DNA of 64,000 nucleotides. Source: a virus. The notes beneath the pieces are model-generated. The model saw only the letters and a list, made by a program, of their open reading frames with translations. It made no database searches and was not told where the DNA came from. A program made the translations under genes and the position numbers. The DNA is taken from positions 82,538 through 146,537 of the IMG/VR virus record IMGVR_UViG_3300018933_000001. One strand, written 5' to 3'. Numbering within the stretch: position 1 is the stretch's first letter; each line of letters begins with the position of its first letter. Of this stretch, positions 32,302-42,285 are shown in pieces.

Positions 32302-33459
32302 TTATACAATATTAACGATATTTCCGTTTCTCCACAAAGACCCGGATGCTAGACCTGATGAAGAAGTTGGCAAAGTAGAGAAATTTATTACACTTCCACC
32401 AGCATAGAAGTTACCTACACAACTTAAACCTCCTCCAAATCTTCCAGAACCAGTATTAGTAGAAGTAGCAGCAGTATTATTAGTAACAATCATAGCTCCT
32501 GAAAGAGTGAAGTTGTAGTTAGTAGCATTAATTCTAAAACCTAATCCACCGCCAGCATAGCCAGAAGAGATATAAAAATCTCTATTTAAACTACTTGGCC
32601 CAACTCCAATATCCCAATATGAAGTAGAAGTGTTAATACTAGCAGTAAACCTAAAAGTGTTATAAGCATCATTGTTACCTAAAAGGTTCATGATACCTAC
32701 ATCACCTCTAATAGTTAAAGCGCTAGTAAGAGTTTTAGCACCAGCAATTGTTTGATTATTGGATAAATCTACAAAATTTTGAGTAGAACTTCCTGTACCA
32801 CCATTAGCAATAGGTAAGGAGTTAGTAACATCTGCAAGTAAATTTATTTGGGATAAGGTAAGATTGGTTCCGTCACTTCTTAGAACTCTATTAGCAGTTT
32901 GTACACCTACTAAGTTATTTAAAGCAATTTGTCTATTAGCTAGATTGCTTAAGTTTCCCGCGCTACTAAGTAGTATCCTAATATTATTGCTACTATCTCT
33001 GTATTGTAAATCATCTGTACTTCTCCAAATAGTTCCTACAATACTTCCAGAACTGTTAGGTATGACTAAACTACCTAAAAACGTTTTAACCCCATTAACA
33101 GTTTGATTAGTAGTTAAGTCTACTCTACTAGCTAGAGAATTAGTAACAGTAGTAGAGAAATTAGCATCATTACCTAAAGCAGCAGCTAACTCATTTAAAG
33201 TATCTAATGCAGCCGGAGAAGAAGCTACTAAGTTAGATATAGCAGTATTAACAAATATACAGTTAGCAATTTGAGTAGTGTTAGTACCAGCAATAGGAGT
33301 AGGAGTTGTAGGAGTTCCACTTAGATTAGGGGATATTGAGTTAGCTTTAAGTGCTAAAGCAGCAGTAATACCTAAAGAAGTGTTAACATCTGCTATATCA
33401 GTAGAACTTCTAGGAAAAGTAATAACTCCATTTTTAAGTATCAGAGGTTGTGTTGACAT
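32302..33459 (-). CDS. Tail-fibre protein, 385 aa
   Basis: Carries the typical fibre segment 'SPAALDTLNELAAALGND', followed by 'FSTTVTNSLASRVDLTTN' and 'TVNGVKTFLGSL', repeated later as 'QTIAGAKTLTSALTI'. These 'NQTVNGVKTF'-type shaft repeats are common in phage fibres. The C-terminus is Ser/Gly-rich and may be the receptor-binding tip. The start lies inside the small gene upstream (26-base overlap). Binds the host surface by family analogy. Confidence 0.8.
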   Translation of the reverse strand: MSTQPLILKNGVITFPRSSTDIADVNTSLGITAALALKANSISPNLSGTPTTPTPIAGTNTTQIANCIFVNTAISNLVASSPAALDTLNELAAALGNDANFSTTVTNSLASRVDLTTNQTVNGVKTFLGSLVIPNSSGSIVGTIWRSTDDLQYRDSSNNIRILLSSAGNLSNLANRQIALNNLVGVQTANRVLRSDGTNLTLSQINLLADVTNSLPIANGGTGSSTQNFVDLSNNQTIAGAKTLTSALTIRGDVGIMNLLGNNDAYNTFRFTASINTSTSYWDIGVGPSSLNRDFYISSGYAGGGLGFRINATNYNFTLSGAMIVTNNTAATSTNTGSGRFGGGLSCVGNFYAGGSVINFSTLPTSSSGLASGSLWRNGNIVNIV

Positions 33460-33649
33460 TTACTATCTTTTGTTCTGGTTCTATTAGTTCAGCTTCATTT
33501 TCTCTTAGTTGAAGTTCCAACTCTTTTATTTGCTTATCTTTTATCTCTATTTGTACTTGTAAGTTTAATATCTCTTGAAAAAACTGCAAACATTGTAATT
33601 GATACTTTTCGGATAATTTCTGTGCATATTCTTGTGAATTAATGTCCAT
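33434..33649 (-). CDS. Coiled-coil protein, 71 aa, overlapping the fibre gene
   Basis: Almost entirely heptad repeat ('FFQEILNLQVQIEIKDKQIK', 'LELQLRENEAELIEPEQ'). It overlaps the fibre start by 26 bases, so it is probably co-translated. It could be a fibre chaperone or trimerisation partner; not recognised. Confidence 0.6.
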   Translation of the reverse strand: MDINSQEYAQKLSEKYQLQCLQFFQEILNLQVQIEIKDKQIKELELQLRENEAELIEPEQKIVNVNTTSDT

Positions 33650-33663
33650 TTTTTATTTCATCT

Positions 33664-36159
33664 CTACATCAAACTAAATATCATTATATCTACAACTGTA
33701 CCACGGTCAATAGCTTTTATGTCAGCTCTACCTTCTAAGAACACGCTCGTATAGTTCTCAGATAACCTATACTGATTGCCAAAGCTATAAACTCCTGTAT
33801 TATTAGTTTGTATATTAAAACTCTCACCATCTAGGATGTTTATTGGATTATTTATATTACTAATTGTTCCAGTAGTATTAAAGACATAGTTATTTGCTAC
33901 TGTTAAATCGGGAGTAAGGGAACTACCACTAACTACTAAAGGAGATTGTTTACTACTTACTGCATTTGTAGATGTTCCACTACTACTGCTTTCACCTCCA
34001 CCTCCTAAAGCTAGTATTAAAGGAATCATACTATCATCTACTGACCTAATTAAATCATTTAAGGTACTGAGGTTAGGGTAAATAGATGAGTAGACATACT
34101 GGCTTACTTGTTCTAAATTTAATCCTGACTCTTTTTCTTTCCAAATACCAGGAGAAGTAGAGGGTAAAGTTCCTGGTTTAAAGCTAGTTACATTATTAGC
34201 TACTCCTGTCTGGTACTTGTAAAATACTAAATCTAAATAACTACTATCTGTTCCTTTTAACGACCTTCTCTGTCCATCAGGTATATAGGTAGTGTCTAAA
34301 GATATTAGTTGTTCCTTAAATAAAGGTTCTCCTAAATACTTCATGTTATTAAGTGCCTGAGATAAAGACATATCTAGCTCTAAGATACATCCTTTAGCAG
34401 TATCATGGTTAATAGATGTTACTTGGTTTCCATCATACAGATAAGCAATACTAAATCTATAACTACCTATACTAAATCCACTACCTAACCCGTTACTAAT
34501 AACAAAGTAAGGTAAGTCGTATAGATTAAAGTCACTATTTATGTTAGTTGCAGAGGGTACGTTACTTACTACTATTCCACTATTCCAATCAAGTAAGTTA
34601 ATAGAGAAAGTGTTATTAGTTATATTACTGTTGTAACTAATTTCAAATCTACGTATTTCAGAGTTAGATTGTCTCTGCACATATACTATATATCTACCAA
34701 TAACAAAATTAGTAGATGAACTAGCTATCACATCTGGATAAGTGCTTCTGATAGAGGTAGGTAAAGTCAGTTGTAAGGTGAAGTTACTATTTTGAGTAAC
34801 AGATACATAACTACTCCAGCTAGTAACCGATGTCTGACCAGGAGTAGTAGATACAATAGCTCTAATAGCAGATGAGTTAGGTAAGTCAGTAGGAGCTAAG
34901 AAGCAGTTACCTAGATTATTAATAAAAACTCTTTGATTAACTGTATTAGGTATCAATCCTAAGATAGTAGTCTTTGGTAGTAAAGGAAAAGTATAGTTTT
35001 TAATTAGTCCACTGCCTGATGAAACTTCAAGACCTGTATTAGTAGTAGAAGGCAATACTCTACGTCTACCTCCTTCAGTAAATATACAGTCCCCTATTAT
35101 CTCCCCTCCTGCTACATAGCTACCTACATTAGAAACAAAAGAAGGATAGATAGAAATAATAGAGCCTTCTGGAATAAAGTCATTGAGTTCTGCTCCTAAA
35201 AAATTTAAATAGAAGCTAAAAGATAAAGCTTCCCCAATTAATAAGTCTTCTTCTAAGGCAAAGTTTGGGTTATTAGCGTTAAAAACTAAAGGAATTCCTA
35301 GCTTCTCAAAAGGTGTAGCTCCATCTCTAAAAGTAGTTCTGAGAACACAAGTATTTAAATCTACTATTCCTTCAAACACATAACGAATCTTTCTATCAAA
35401 TAAATTAGTCTTTATATTTTCATTTAGTTTAACTGTAAGAGTAATTCTAGTTCCAACTGCTACTGAACCACTAGAGTTATCTACCCACAATCTAGTAGAG
35501 GCTGAATCACTTCCGTTGTTGCTATAGCTTACTAAAAGAGGACTAATATCATTTTCTTCTCTTAAATCGAGTCTACAACCATCTACATCATAAACTGAGG
35601 ATATATAAGTTGAGAAACCTCCTCTAGCCTTAAATCGCTTACCAGTGCTAGCTAATAGTGTTTCTTGATTGTTAACTTCTGAAGTAGAATCAAAAGCATC
35701 ATACTCGTAAACTAATCCAGTTCCGTTATACCCAATCCTTATCCCGTGAAGTAAATCAGCAGAAGAAATATTAGTAATATTATCTGACGTTATATAACCA
35801 GTTCTTAAGAATATATCTCTACTGATAACTAAAACTAATGGGAAACTGGGAGATGGGGTTACTGGTATTTTAGCTATCTGACTAAAAGTATTTGGTACTG
35901 AAGAAGTAGAAACTCCTATAACATAATTAAATATCTCTTCAGTTGGTAGTTTAGCTTGTGAGTTAATAGTTATTGTGACCTTACCAGAAGAGGGGATAAC
36001 TACTAAAGACGAGATAAGTAATAGATTCCTACCTATTCTGTTCTCTGTCTGAAGTGAAAAGTATAAGTTAGCAGAAGAAAGTGAACCATCAGTAGAAGAA
36101 GTTACTGTCCAACAGCTATTAGGAAGAACTATTCTACTATTTGCATAAGTTACTGCCAT
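33664..36159 (-). CDS. Large baseplate/tail structural protein, 831 aa
   Basis: Strand-rich throughout with Ser, Asn and Thr loops. The C-terminus has a Gly/Ser linker ('GGGGESSSSGTSTNAVSSKQ') followed by a fibre-like domain ('LTPDLTVANNYVFNTTGTI', 'NIQTNNTGVYSFGNQYRL'). GGAG before the ATG is one of the few good ribosome-binding sites in the late block. Position between the 895-aa tail gene and the fibres suggests a baseplate or fibre-base role. Confidence 0.65.
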   Translation of the reverse strand: MAVTYANSRIVLPNSCWTVTSSTDGSLSSANLYFSLQTENRIGRNLLLISSLVVIPSSGKVTITINSQAKLPTEEIFNYVIGVSTSSVPNTFSQIAKIPVTPSPSFPLVLVISRDIFLRTGYITSDNITNISSADLLHGIRIGYNGTGLVYEYDAFDSTSEVNNQETLLASTGKRFKARGGFSTYISSVYDVDGCRLDLREENDISPLLVSYSNNGSDSASTRLWVDNSSGSVAVGTRITLTVKLNENIKTNLFDRKIRYVFEGIVDLNTCVLRTTFRDGATPFEKLGIPLVFNANNPNFALEEDLLIGEALSFSFYLNFLGAELNDFIPEGSIISIYPSFVSNVGSYVAGGEIIGDCIFTEGGRRRVLPSTTNTGLEVSSGSGLIKNYTFPLLPKTTILGLIPNTVNQRVFINNLGNCFLAPTDLPNSSAIRAIVSTTPGQTSVTSWSSYVSVTQNSNFTLQLTLPTSIRSTYPDVIASSSTNFVIGRYIVYVQRQSNSEIRRFEISYNSNITNNTFSINLLDWNSGIVVSNVPSATNINSDFNLYDLPYFVISNGLGSGFSIGSYRFSIAYLYDGNQVTSINHDTAKGCILELDMSLSQALNNMKYLGEPLFKEQLISLDTTYIPDGQRRSLKGTDSSYLDLVFYKYQTGVANNVTSFKPGTLPSTSPGIWKEKESGLNLEQVSQYVYSSIYPNLSTLNDLIRSVDDSMIPLILALGGGGESSSSGTSTNAVSSKQSPLVVSGSSLTPDLTVANNYVFNTTGTISNINNPINILDGESFNIQTNNTGVYSFGNQYRLSENYTSVFLEGRADIKAIDRGTVVDIMIFSLM

Positions 36160-36167
36160 GTCATCTC

Positions 36168-36320
36168 CTATCTTATTTGAGTAATTCTAGTAGTAACCTT
36201 CTGACCACCTTTACTAGATAGCTTTATCTGTTTACCCGCTATAGTTAAGACATTACCTTTAATAGTTATCTTGTCTTTCTGCAATATCTGAAGTAATTTA
36301 GTTATTAACTGCTCTTCCAT
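36168..36320 (-). CDS. Small late protein, 50 aa
   Basis: A 50-codon frame ends eight bases before the next start. Its ends ('LITKLLQILQKD' and 'KVTTRITQIR') resemble the head of the 979-aa protein ('VVSKILKLLENN' and 'QVTERIIQIRK'), hinting at a shared attachment domain. Its start is 44 bases from the divergent plus-strand gene at 36365. Confidence 0.5.
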   Translation of the reverse strand: MEEQLITKLLQILQKDKITIKGNVLTIAGKQIKLSSKGGQKVTTRITQIR

Positions 36321-36364
36321 TTTTTGTTATATTTATAAGGTATCTATACAATAATAGCCTAAGT

Positions 36365-37794
36365 ATGTTTGGAAAAGACAAAGTTAAAGGTCATAATAGG
36401 GTAGCTAAAGGAAAGAGTGGATTTAAAGTTATAAGAGTAGATGACTTCTTCAGAAAGAAAGATGAGAATAGAGGTAAGAAGATTGCTTTAGGAGCAGGTC
36501 TAGTAATAGGTGCGGGGATTGGCTCAGCACTTCTGCTTAAGGGTAAGGGAGCCAAATCACTCTTAACTAAAAAAGTAAGTGTTCCTAGTAAGACTACTCA
36601 ACAAATAACTAACGTAACTAAAGAGAAAGTTCCGATAGTTACATCTACTACTTCTAAATCTAATGTTGTAAGAGAATCGACTAAAAAAGATTTTGGTAAA
36701 ATAGAAGACCCTTGGGAAACTCCTATACTAACTAAGATACAAAAAGAAAGTCAATTAGTTACTAAGAACTCAGAAGGAAGTAGATTACTAAGTCCTGCTA
36801 AGCCTAAACAAAGAGATTTACTACAAAAACCACAAAGAAAGACTAAAAATGTAGAGGATAAAGTGATTCAAGTAAGTAACGCACAAAAAGATTATCAATC
36901 TCTTCCAGTAGAAATGCAGACGATATTACAGGTAGAAAAAGCTCTATTATCTCCCACTAAAGCAAGTAAGTTAGGTAGACCCCCAGAGAGAACATCTATT
37001 GTCAAATTAGTAGATAGCTCCGAAGGTAAACTAGATAAAGTAACTAGGAAAGTCAAAGATAGACTCCAAAGAGAGAAATCTATTTCTGATGAAGTTGTAA
37101 AAAAAAACTAGATGACATTGTTCCCAACGCATCTAGAAGAAATCTCTTATTAGTAGATAAAACTAAAGCTGCTATTAAAGACAGAGATAAGATTAAAGAA
37201 ATAGCTATTTCTTCTGTTACTGAACGTAAAAGTATGATGGGTAGAGCTATTGTACAAATAAATAAAGTAGCTAAAGACCCTGAAGCTGAGAAGTTAGGAA
37301 TTCAAGTAAAAGCTGAAGAATGGGAAAAAGCACTTCAATCTATTTCTGGTAGAAGAGGTGCTATTAAAGCTACTGGTAGAGCAACACTTAAAGGAACAGA
37401 GTCACTTGTATACGCAAGAGTAGTTAAACCTAAAATCATATCTACTCTCATGAAAGAAGTTAAATCCGGTAATCTTAAATCTACTAACCCTAAAGGTTAT
37501 GCAGAGAGACTGAAAAGAATTCATGACAACTTTGATGAGTTGATGGTAAAAGAGGGGACTAATTATAGAGAGCTTAGTAGAAGAGAATTAGGTAGAAGAG
37601 TAGGTAAAGTAATGGAACCTGAAATTAAAGACGCTACTCTCAAGGTTAAAGATTTTGCAACTGATGGTAAAAATCTAACAGATGTCTTCCTTGAGAATTC
37701 TCAAATGCAAGAAGCTTTTCAACAAGCAGGTATTAAAGATAGAAAGGCCCAGTTACTACTGAAAATGTTGATGAAAGTAGGAGGACTAGGATAG
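36365..37794 (+). CDS. Two-frame gene: 476-aa protein made by -1 frameshift (or split by an A-run indel)
   Basis: Frame one (36365-37111, 248 aa) starts 'MFGKDKVKGHNRVAKGKSGF', has a hydrophobic Gly-rich span 'IALGAGLVIGAGIGSALLL' (about residues 40-58) and a basic Lys/Ser/Thr-rich remainder. It ends at TAG 37109. Reading then continues without a break in the -1 frame to 37794 as a long basic helix-rich region ('LDDIVPNASRRNLLLVDKTK'); ATG 37234 is only an internal Met. The slippery site and hairpin are listed separately. Either a short and a long product are made, or the assembly has one A too few or two too many. A DNA-binding or head-internal role would suit the charge, but no family is recognised. 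Confidence 0.65.
37102..37136 (+). promoter_or_regulatory. Candidate programmed -1 frameshift site
   Basis: A AAA AAC (37102-37108), in the X XXY YYZ phase of the zero frame, is followed at once by the zero-frame TAG. Then comes a hairpin: CTAGATG (37108-37114) with CATCTAG (37130-37136), plus an inner TGTT/AACG stem. The spacer is shorter than usual because the stem includes the last slippery base. Confidence 0.6.
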
Positions 37795-37798
37795 TTAG

Positions 37799-38335
37799 AT
37801 GTTAAGACCTGGAAACCAACATAAATGTAACTTAGTATCTGTATTAGATGGAGATACTTTAGAACTAAACTTTGAAGGAGAAACTTTTAAAGCTAGATTG
37901 CAATGGATAGATAGTCCCGAAACTAAAAAGAAATCTCAAAATAGTACAGAACCTAGAATTATAGAACATTGGAGTTATGGAGATTTAGCTAAAACTGCTC
38001 TTATCAATCTACTATCTACGAAACCTATAATAATTATTCCTGTACTTCTAGATATTTATAGTAGATGGATTTGTGATTGTTATGTGGAGAAAGTATCTCT
38101 AAAAACTAATGTCCAAGTAGAGTTGTGTAAATTAGGAATGGCTGTTAGCTACTATTTACCTACTGAGAGATATGGTTATAGCGACAGAGAACTAGACATT
38201 CTACTAAACGTTATTAAACAAACTGCTTTAGCTAATCGTAAAAAACTGGGATTTTGGAAGAGTAAAGAGATTATATTTCCTCATAATTTTAGACAGTTAA
38301 TTAAGAAAACAGATAAAACATTAGAGGTTAAATGA
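37799..38335 (+). CDS. Staphylococcal-nuclease-like (thermonuclease) protein
   Basis: SNase landmarks are in order: 'VLDGDTLELNF' (catalytic Asp), 'ARLQWIDSPETKKK' (Arg, Asp and Glu equivalents of R35, D40 and E43), 'LLDIYSRWICDCYV' (equivalent of R87), and 'VQVELCKLGMAVSYYL' near the end. All catalytic residues are kept, so it should cut DNA or RNA with calcium. There is no signal peptide, so it acts in the cell. It follows the two-frame gene by four bases. Length 178 aa is normal. Confidence 0.9.
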   Translation: MLRPGNQHKCNLVSVLDGDTLELNFEGETFKARLQWIDSPETKKKSQNSTEPRIIEHWSYGDLAKTALINLLSTKPIIIIPVLLDIYSRWICDCYVEKVSLKTNVQVELCKLGMAVSYYLPTERYGYSDRELDILLNVIKQTALANRKKLGFWKSKEIIFPHNFRQLIKKTDKTLEVK

Positions 38336-38814
38336 AACTTAAAACAGAAGAAGTAAAACTATTTAGTTCTGTTCAGTTACAAATTAGTTTACTAAATCAG
38401 TATTTAAACAGCAGTAAAGCTGAAATAGTTTGTATGCCTAAAGACTTTCACGAAGTAATTACTAGGAGATGCCCTGACTTTAGATTAGAAAACGAAGAAA
38501 AGATAAGACCTTACTGGGAAAAATACAAAGTAGACACTCATTACACATATTTAGATATTAATTACATAGAAGAGGATTTAGTTAAGAGACTAGAACATGA
38601 CCTTGAAATTACTATAAAAAATATATCTAACTATTTTTCAGAAAAGCTCCAAAGTAGTCCCACTTATTTCCTCACTATCATTCTTCCCGATGAAGGATTA
38701 TTTAGCAGTTACATAGATGAAGTAGATACTTTCCATATAGTAGGGAGTATCAGTTACTGTATGACTTACCGACATTTTATAACTCAACCAGAATATCTAC
38801 TCCCAAAACCATAA
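38332..38814 (+). CDS. Hypothetical protein, 160 aa
   Basis: Overlaps the SNase stop by ATGA, so it is in the same transcript. 'VQLQISLLNQYLNSSKAEIV' at the start, a helical centre ('LVKRLEHDLEITIKNISNYF') and a strand-rich end. Its last 31 bases run antisense to the 3' end of the 895-aa tail gene. Not recognised. Confidence 0.65.
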   Translation: MKLKTEEVKLFSSVQLQISLLNQYLNSSKAEIVCMPKDFHEVITRRCPDFRLENEEKIRPYWEKYKVDTHYTYLDINYIEEDLVKRLEHDLEITIKNISNYFSEKLQSSPTYFLTIILPDEGLFSSYIDEVDTFHIVGSISYCMTYRHFITQPEYLLPKP

Positions 38815-41471
38815 GCTATCTCCCCTAACTCTCTTCCTTTGGTGTACATATTAAAGATACTTGCTTCAGCAGGATTAGTAGAATTAGTAGAAGGTTCAAT
38901 GTTTTCTTGTGGTAGTTTGACTTTTTCTAATCTAGTTAGGCTACCCAAGCTACTATCTATTCCTAAACTAAGTGAAGTAGAACCAGTAACCTCAGTAAGT
39001 AATCTACCATCTTCTAGTTTTTGATAACCTACTATATTTACACTACTGCTATTGTTTATTACCCTACACTTCCAAGCATCCCAAGAATAGTTAAACGTAA
39101 CTTTACTTCCTTCTATCATCTCAGGTCTAAATAAGGTAGTTAAAGAAATAGAACAGTTGCTATTCATATCATCTATTTCTAAATCAGTTATTGCCCCTAA
39201 AAAAGCTTGAGATTGATGTTTAGTATTGTAAGAAACAGAACCTTGTATCGGGTCATCTAAGCTATATCCTTGCGTAATTAGTAGATATTTGTACTTATCT
39301 TTTGGTTTTTGTATTGCATCTTTTCTTTTAGTCTCAGTCATCTTATAGTAGACATCTGCATTTTCTTTTACACTTTCTTCAGTTTTAGGTACAAAAGGTA
39401 GTTGTTTTCTAGTTGCTTCAGGAGGTCTACCACTTCCATCTTCTACTCTAATACTGGTAAATGCGTTTCTAAAATTACTGTCTTGAGCTGAACGTTCTGT
39501 AATGTGTGTCTCGTATTTTTCTTCTAAACCTTCTTTGTCATCACCTATAAAATTATCCCTAGCTATAGTTCCAGTAGAAGTAAAGCCTAATCCTTCCTCT
39601 TTAATAGTTGATTTACTTCTATGAATAAACGTTTTCTTATGTATTTCTGTCTCTCTACCAGTAGTTAGAGGTGGATTGTAGATTGGATTATCAGTAGGTG
39701 TTTCAGGAGGTGAATCTCTAAATTCTCTTCTAAGAGCTAGATTTGCAGGGTCTTCAATTCTAGAATAACAAGAGTAGAAAGTGTATTCTTCTCCTATGTG
39801 CATTGGTTCAACCCAAGTAGGGTCTTTCTTATATTTAGTAATTAACTTACCATTTGAGCTACATACTTGATAAGGAACATTTGGAGTATTGCCGTTCGCA
39901 TCTCGGTAGTAATCTCTATTTTGTCTCAATATAAACTGAGTTCCACCTGTAATAGGAACGGCTCTAAATCTATAGCAATCTATTATCTCGTTTAGTTCAA
40001 ATAGTTTTTCCCCTCTAACATTTGCATCTGCCTCATAAATTTTACTTGCAGGGTCAGCTATTGCACTTTTTTCTTGTTCTAACTTAGCTGTTTCAGTAGA
40101 AGATTCTTGTTTAAACCTACACATTTTCCATCCAGTAATCTTATTTCCTAAGTAGTAACCAGTGGAAGGGTCAAATATATGAGTAGTTTCTTGTGACTCT
40201 GTTAATCCCCAATAGTTGCTAGGAGAAGCTTCTAAGATACTTTCTCCATCTCTCTCTTTAACAATATCTTTGGATAAATACATGAATCCCCAAGTTTCTA
40301 CTTTTTCCCATAAGATAGTCGTCCCTTCTCTTTTAGTAAATGTTTTAGTTTTTATTTTACCTGAAGCATCGTAGTTTAAATCCATTGACCTCAACATTCC
40401 TGAATCGCTAGGGGGAGAAGTTGCATTGTCCGGGTCAGAAACGGATTCTTTTACACTAATTTTTAGTTGTAACCATTGAGGTTTAGTATTTTGAAAAGTA
40501 TCTTCTCCTTGATTGTTTAGAGGTTCTTCTTCAGATTGGTTCCATGAGAGTTCAGTAGGTTTGTAGCCTAACTCACTCATATTATCTGAGTAACTAATAG
40601 GGGAAATTATTCTGTCTTCTCTTACCTTATACTTTTGAGGAGTTGCCCACTTAATAGTTTTGACACCTTCATCAGATGAGTACAAGACATAAAGACCTTT
40701 AGTTCTTTTTCTACTATCTAACTCACTAGCAAAAGTAGTAGTTAAGTTAGGAGCAACTGGTCTTTGATAGTTACATAAGAAGTCGTAACCTAAGTAACTA
40801 AAACCTAACCTATTAGCATAAGAACTAAGTGGTACTACTAATTCCTCTGGCTTATTAAGAGAATTAGCTAAGTTAGAAGATGTACTACTTCTACCTACCT
40901 TACATTGAGGAGCTTCAAAAGGTTTACTACTTCTGTTACTCTCACCTCTATCTTTAACAAATATAGGTTGACTTATTAGTTTCTCATACCAACCTGTAAA
41001 AGATAAATCTATGTCGTAATGTCCTTCTGGATAAATAACTCTTTCTCCAATAACTTCAGAGTAATTAGTTAGTCTAAAGGGAATTCCGTAAAATATGTAC
41101 TTCTCATCAAATCTATCTCTGAACTTATTTCTTATTTCGTCTATCTCATCTCTACTACACATTAGTTTAAAAGATATAGATGGGTGACTCTCAAAACTTC
41201 TACTAATGGTAAAGCCACCAACTAACTTATGTTCTACTATGAAGTCAGGTAGCTCGATTTGATTACTAATAAATATCTCTTTATTTTTAAGTATTTTAAG
41301 AGGTAAGGGGTCTTGAGTAATCTTAGTATTTACCTTACAACATAGAAGAACTTTCTGAGTGACAGGATTAAAGAGAAATGTACCTGGACTTGCAGCTAGT
41401 TTAGTTACTTGTTCATTAGGTAATTGATTAGTAGAAGTAATTATATTATTTAAAGGTGACTTAGGGGACAT
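38784..41471 (-). CDS. Large tail protein, probably baseplate hub/distal tail, 895 aa
   Basis: Large, strand-rich, with no transmembrane or enzymatic motif seen. The N-terminal region ('FIVEHKLVGGFTISRSFESH' and 'YDIDLSFTGWYEKLIS') has the look of distal-tail/hub domains; the rest is polar and charged. It sits downstream of the tape measure in transcription order, where siphophages keep distal-tail and hub genes. The start codon is only six bases from the divergent gene at 41478. Confidence 0.65.
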   Translation of the reverse strand: MSPKSPLNNIITSTNQLPNEQVTKLAASPGTFLFNPVTQKVLLCCKVNTKITQDPLPLKILKNKEIFISNQIELPDFIVEHKLVGGFTISRSFESHPSISFKLMCSRDEIDEIRNKFRDRFDEKYIFYGIPFRLTNYSEVIGERVIYPEGHYDIDLSFTGWYEKLISQPIFVKDRGESNRSSKPFEAPQCKVGRSSTSSNLANSLNKPEELVVPLSSYANRLGFSYLGYDFLCNYQRPVAPNLTTTFASELDSRKRTKGLYVLYSSDEGVKTIKWATPQKYKVREDRIISPISYSDNMSELGYKPTELSWNQSEEEPLNNQGEDTFQNTKPQWLQLKISVKESVSDPDNATSPPSDSGMLRSMDLNYDASGKIKTKTFTKREGTTILWEKVETWGFMYLSKDIVKERDGESILEASPSNYWGLTESQETTHIFDPSTGYYLGNKITGWKMCRFKQESSTETAKLEQEKSAIADPASKIYEADANVRGEKLFELNEIIDCYRFRAVPITGGTQFILRQNRDYYRDANGNTPNVPYQVCSSNGKLITKYKKDPTWVEPMHIGEEYTFYSCYSRIEDPANLALRREFRDSPPETPTDNPIYNPPLTTGRETEIHKKTFIHRSKSTIKEEGLGFTSTGTIARDNFIGDDKEGLEEKYETHITERSAQDSNFRNAFTSIRVEDGSGRPPEATRKQLPFVPKTEESVKENADVYYKMTETKRKDAIQKPKDKYKYLLITQGYSLDDPIQGSVSYNTKHQSQAFLGAITDLEIDDMNSNCSISLTTLFRPEMIEGSKVTFNYSWDAWKCRVINNSSSVNIVGYQKLEDGRLLTEVTGSTSLSLGIDSSLGSLTRLEKVKLPQENIEPSTNSTNPAEASIFNMYTKGRELGEIAYGFGSRYSG

Positions 41472-41477
41472 AATAAT

Positions 41478-41849
41478 ATGAATGACAAATTAACGATGAC
41501 TGGGCTATATAACAAGTTAGAGAGATTAGGTTTTTCAAAAAAGTTTATAAGAGCTATAGGTTTACCAAGTTGGTGGGTAGATGAATTAGACCAATCTACT
41601 GACTTAGGAGTAGCTTATGAAGCAGCTAGTCACATATCTCAGAGACTATTTACAGACCTAAAGAGTTTGATAGATACTACTCAAGAAGCTAAGTTTGTGA
41701 ATAGTATGATTTATGAAGAAGTAATTACTGCACTTAAGAAAAGAAAAGAATGTCTACTGCAACTTAGAAAGTTAGGTACTGATATATTAGCTAATGACGT
41801 TACTGACTACTTTGAACAGTTACTAGAGTACAAATTAGAAGAACTCTAG
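41478..41849 (+). CDS. Hypothetical protein, 123 aa
   Basis: Opens 'MNDKLTMTGLYNKLERLGFS' with 'IRAIGLPSWWVDEL', a pattern reminiscent of short bacterial and phage regulators. The remainder is helical. It is wedged between two minus-strand late genes, and its ribosome-binding region (AGGGGA) lies inside the divergent coding sequence. Not recognised. Confidence 0.6.
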   Translation: MNDKLTMTGLYNKLERLGFSKKFIRAIGLPSWWVDELDQSTDLGVAYEAASHISQRLFTDLKSLIDTTQEAKFVNSMIYEEVITALKKRKECLLQLRKLGTDILANDVTDYFEQLLEYKLEEL

Positions 41850-42229
41850 GTACTCTCCCTTTCTTCCATAGGTAAGGAGTCTACTACAGGTACTAACGAA
41901 TCATTTACATTAGTAATGAAACTAAACTCATCTAGTGACAATAAGTTCTGATACTTACCACCATTAAAGTACAAGTTATCCAAGTCTTCTATTAGATTAG
42001 GAGATAAGATATCTAGTTCTACTATTTGATATTGAGAAGGTACTGTACTAATAGAAAATACAAAGTCATCTACTGTTTCTGCTACTTCATTTATATGTTC
42101 TAGTTGAAACATAGGAGAAAAGTTAGTTAAAGTAGGTAAGCTATTGGTTAATTGGAAACAAGGTACTGAGATAGTAGAAGGTGTTATGGTAGTAGTTGGT
42201 ATAGTAGTATTGCGAGTTATTTTGAACAT
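41846..42229 (-). CDS. Hypothetical late protein, 127 aa
   Basis: Thr/Pro/Ser-rich N-terminus ('TTIPTTTITPSTISVP') and an acidic centre. It lies between two plus-strand groups, with a 4-base antisense overlap with 41478's gene. Position suggests a small tail protein; no family is recognised. Confidence 0.55.
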   Translation of the reverse strand: MFKITRNTTIPTTTITPSTISVPCFQLTNSLPTLTNFSPMFQLEHINEVAETVDDFVFSISTVPSQYQIVELDILSPNLIEDLDNLYFNGGKYQNLLSLDEFSFITNVNDSLVPVVDSLPMEEREST

Positions 42230-42285
42230 AATTAGGGAAGTAGAAGGTCTTATATGAGATTAACATAATATTACGGAGAAGAAAG

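Noticed and set aside
37234-37794. Independent gene starting at ATG 37234
   Set aside because: The same frame is open upstream to the slippery site, the region before ATG has no ribosome-binding site and the upstream codons read as continuous protein.
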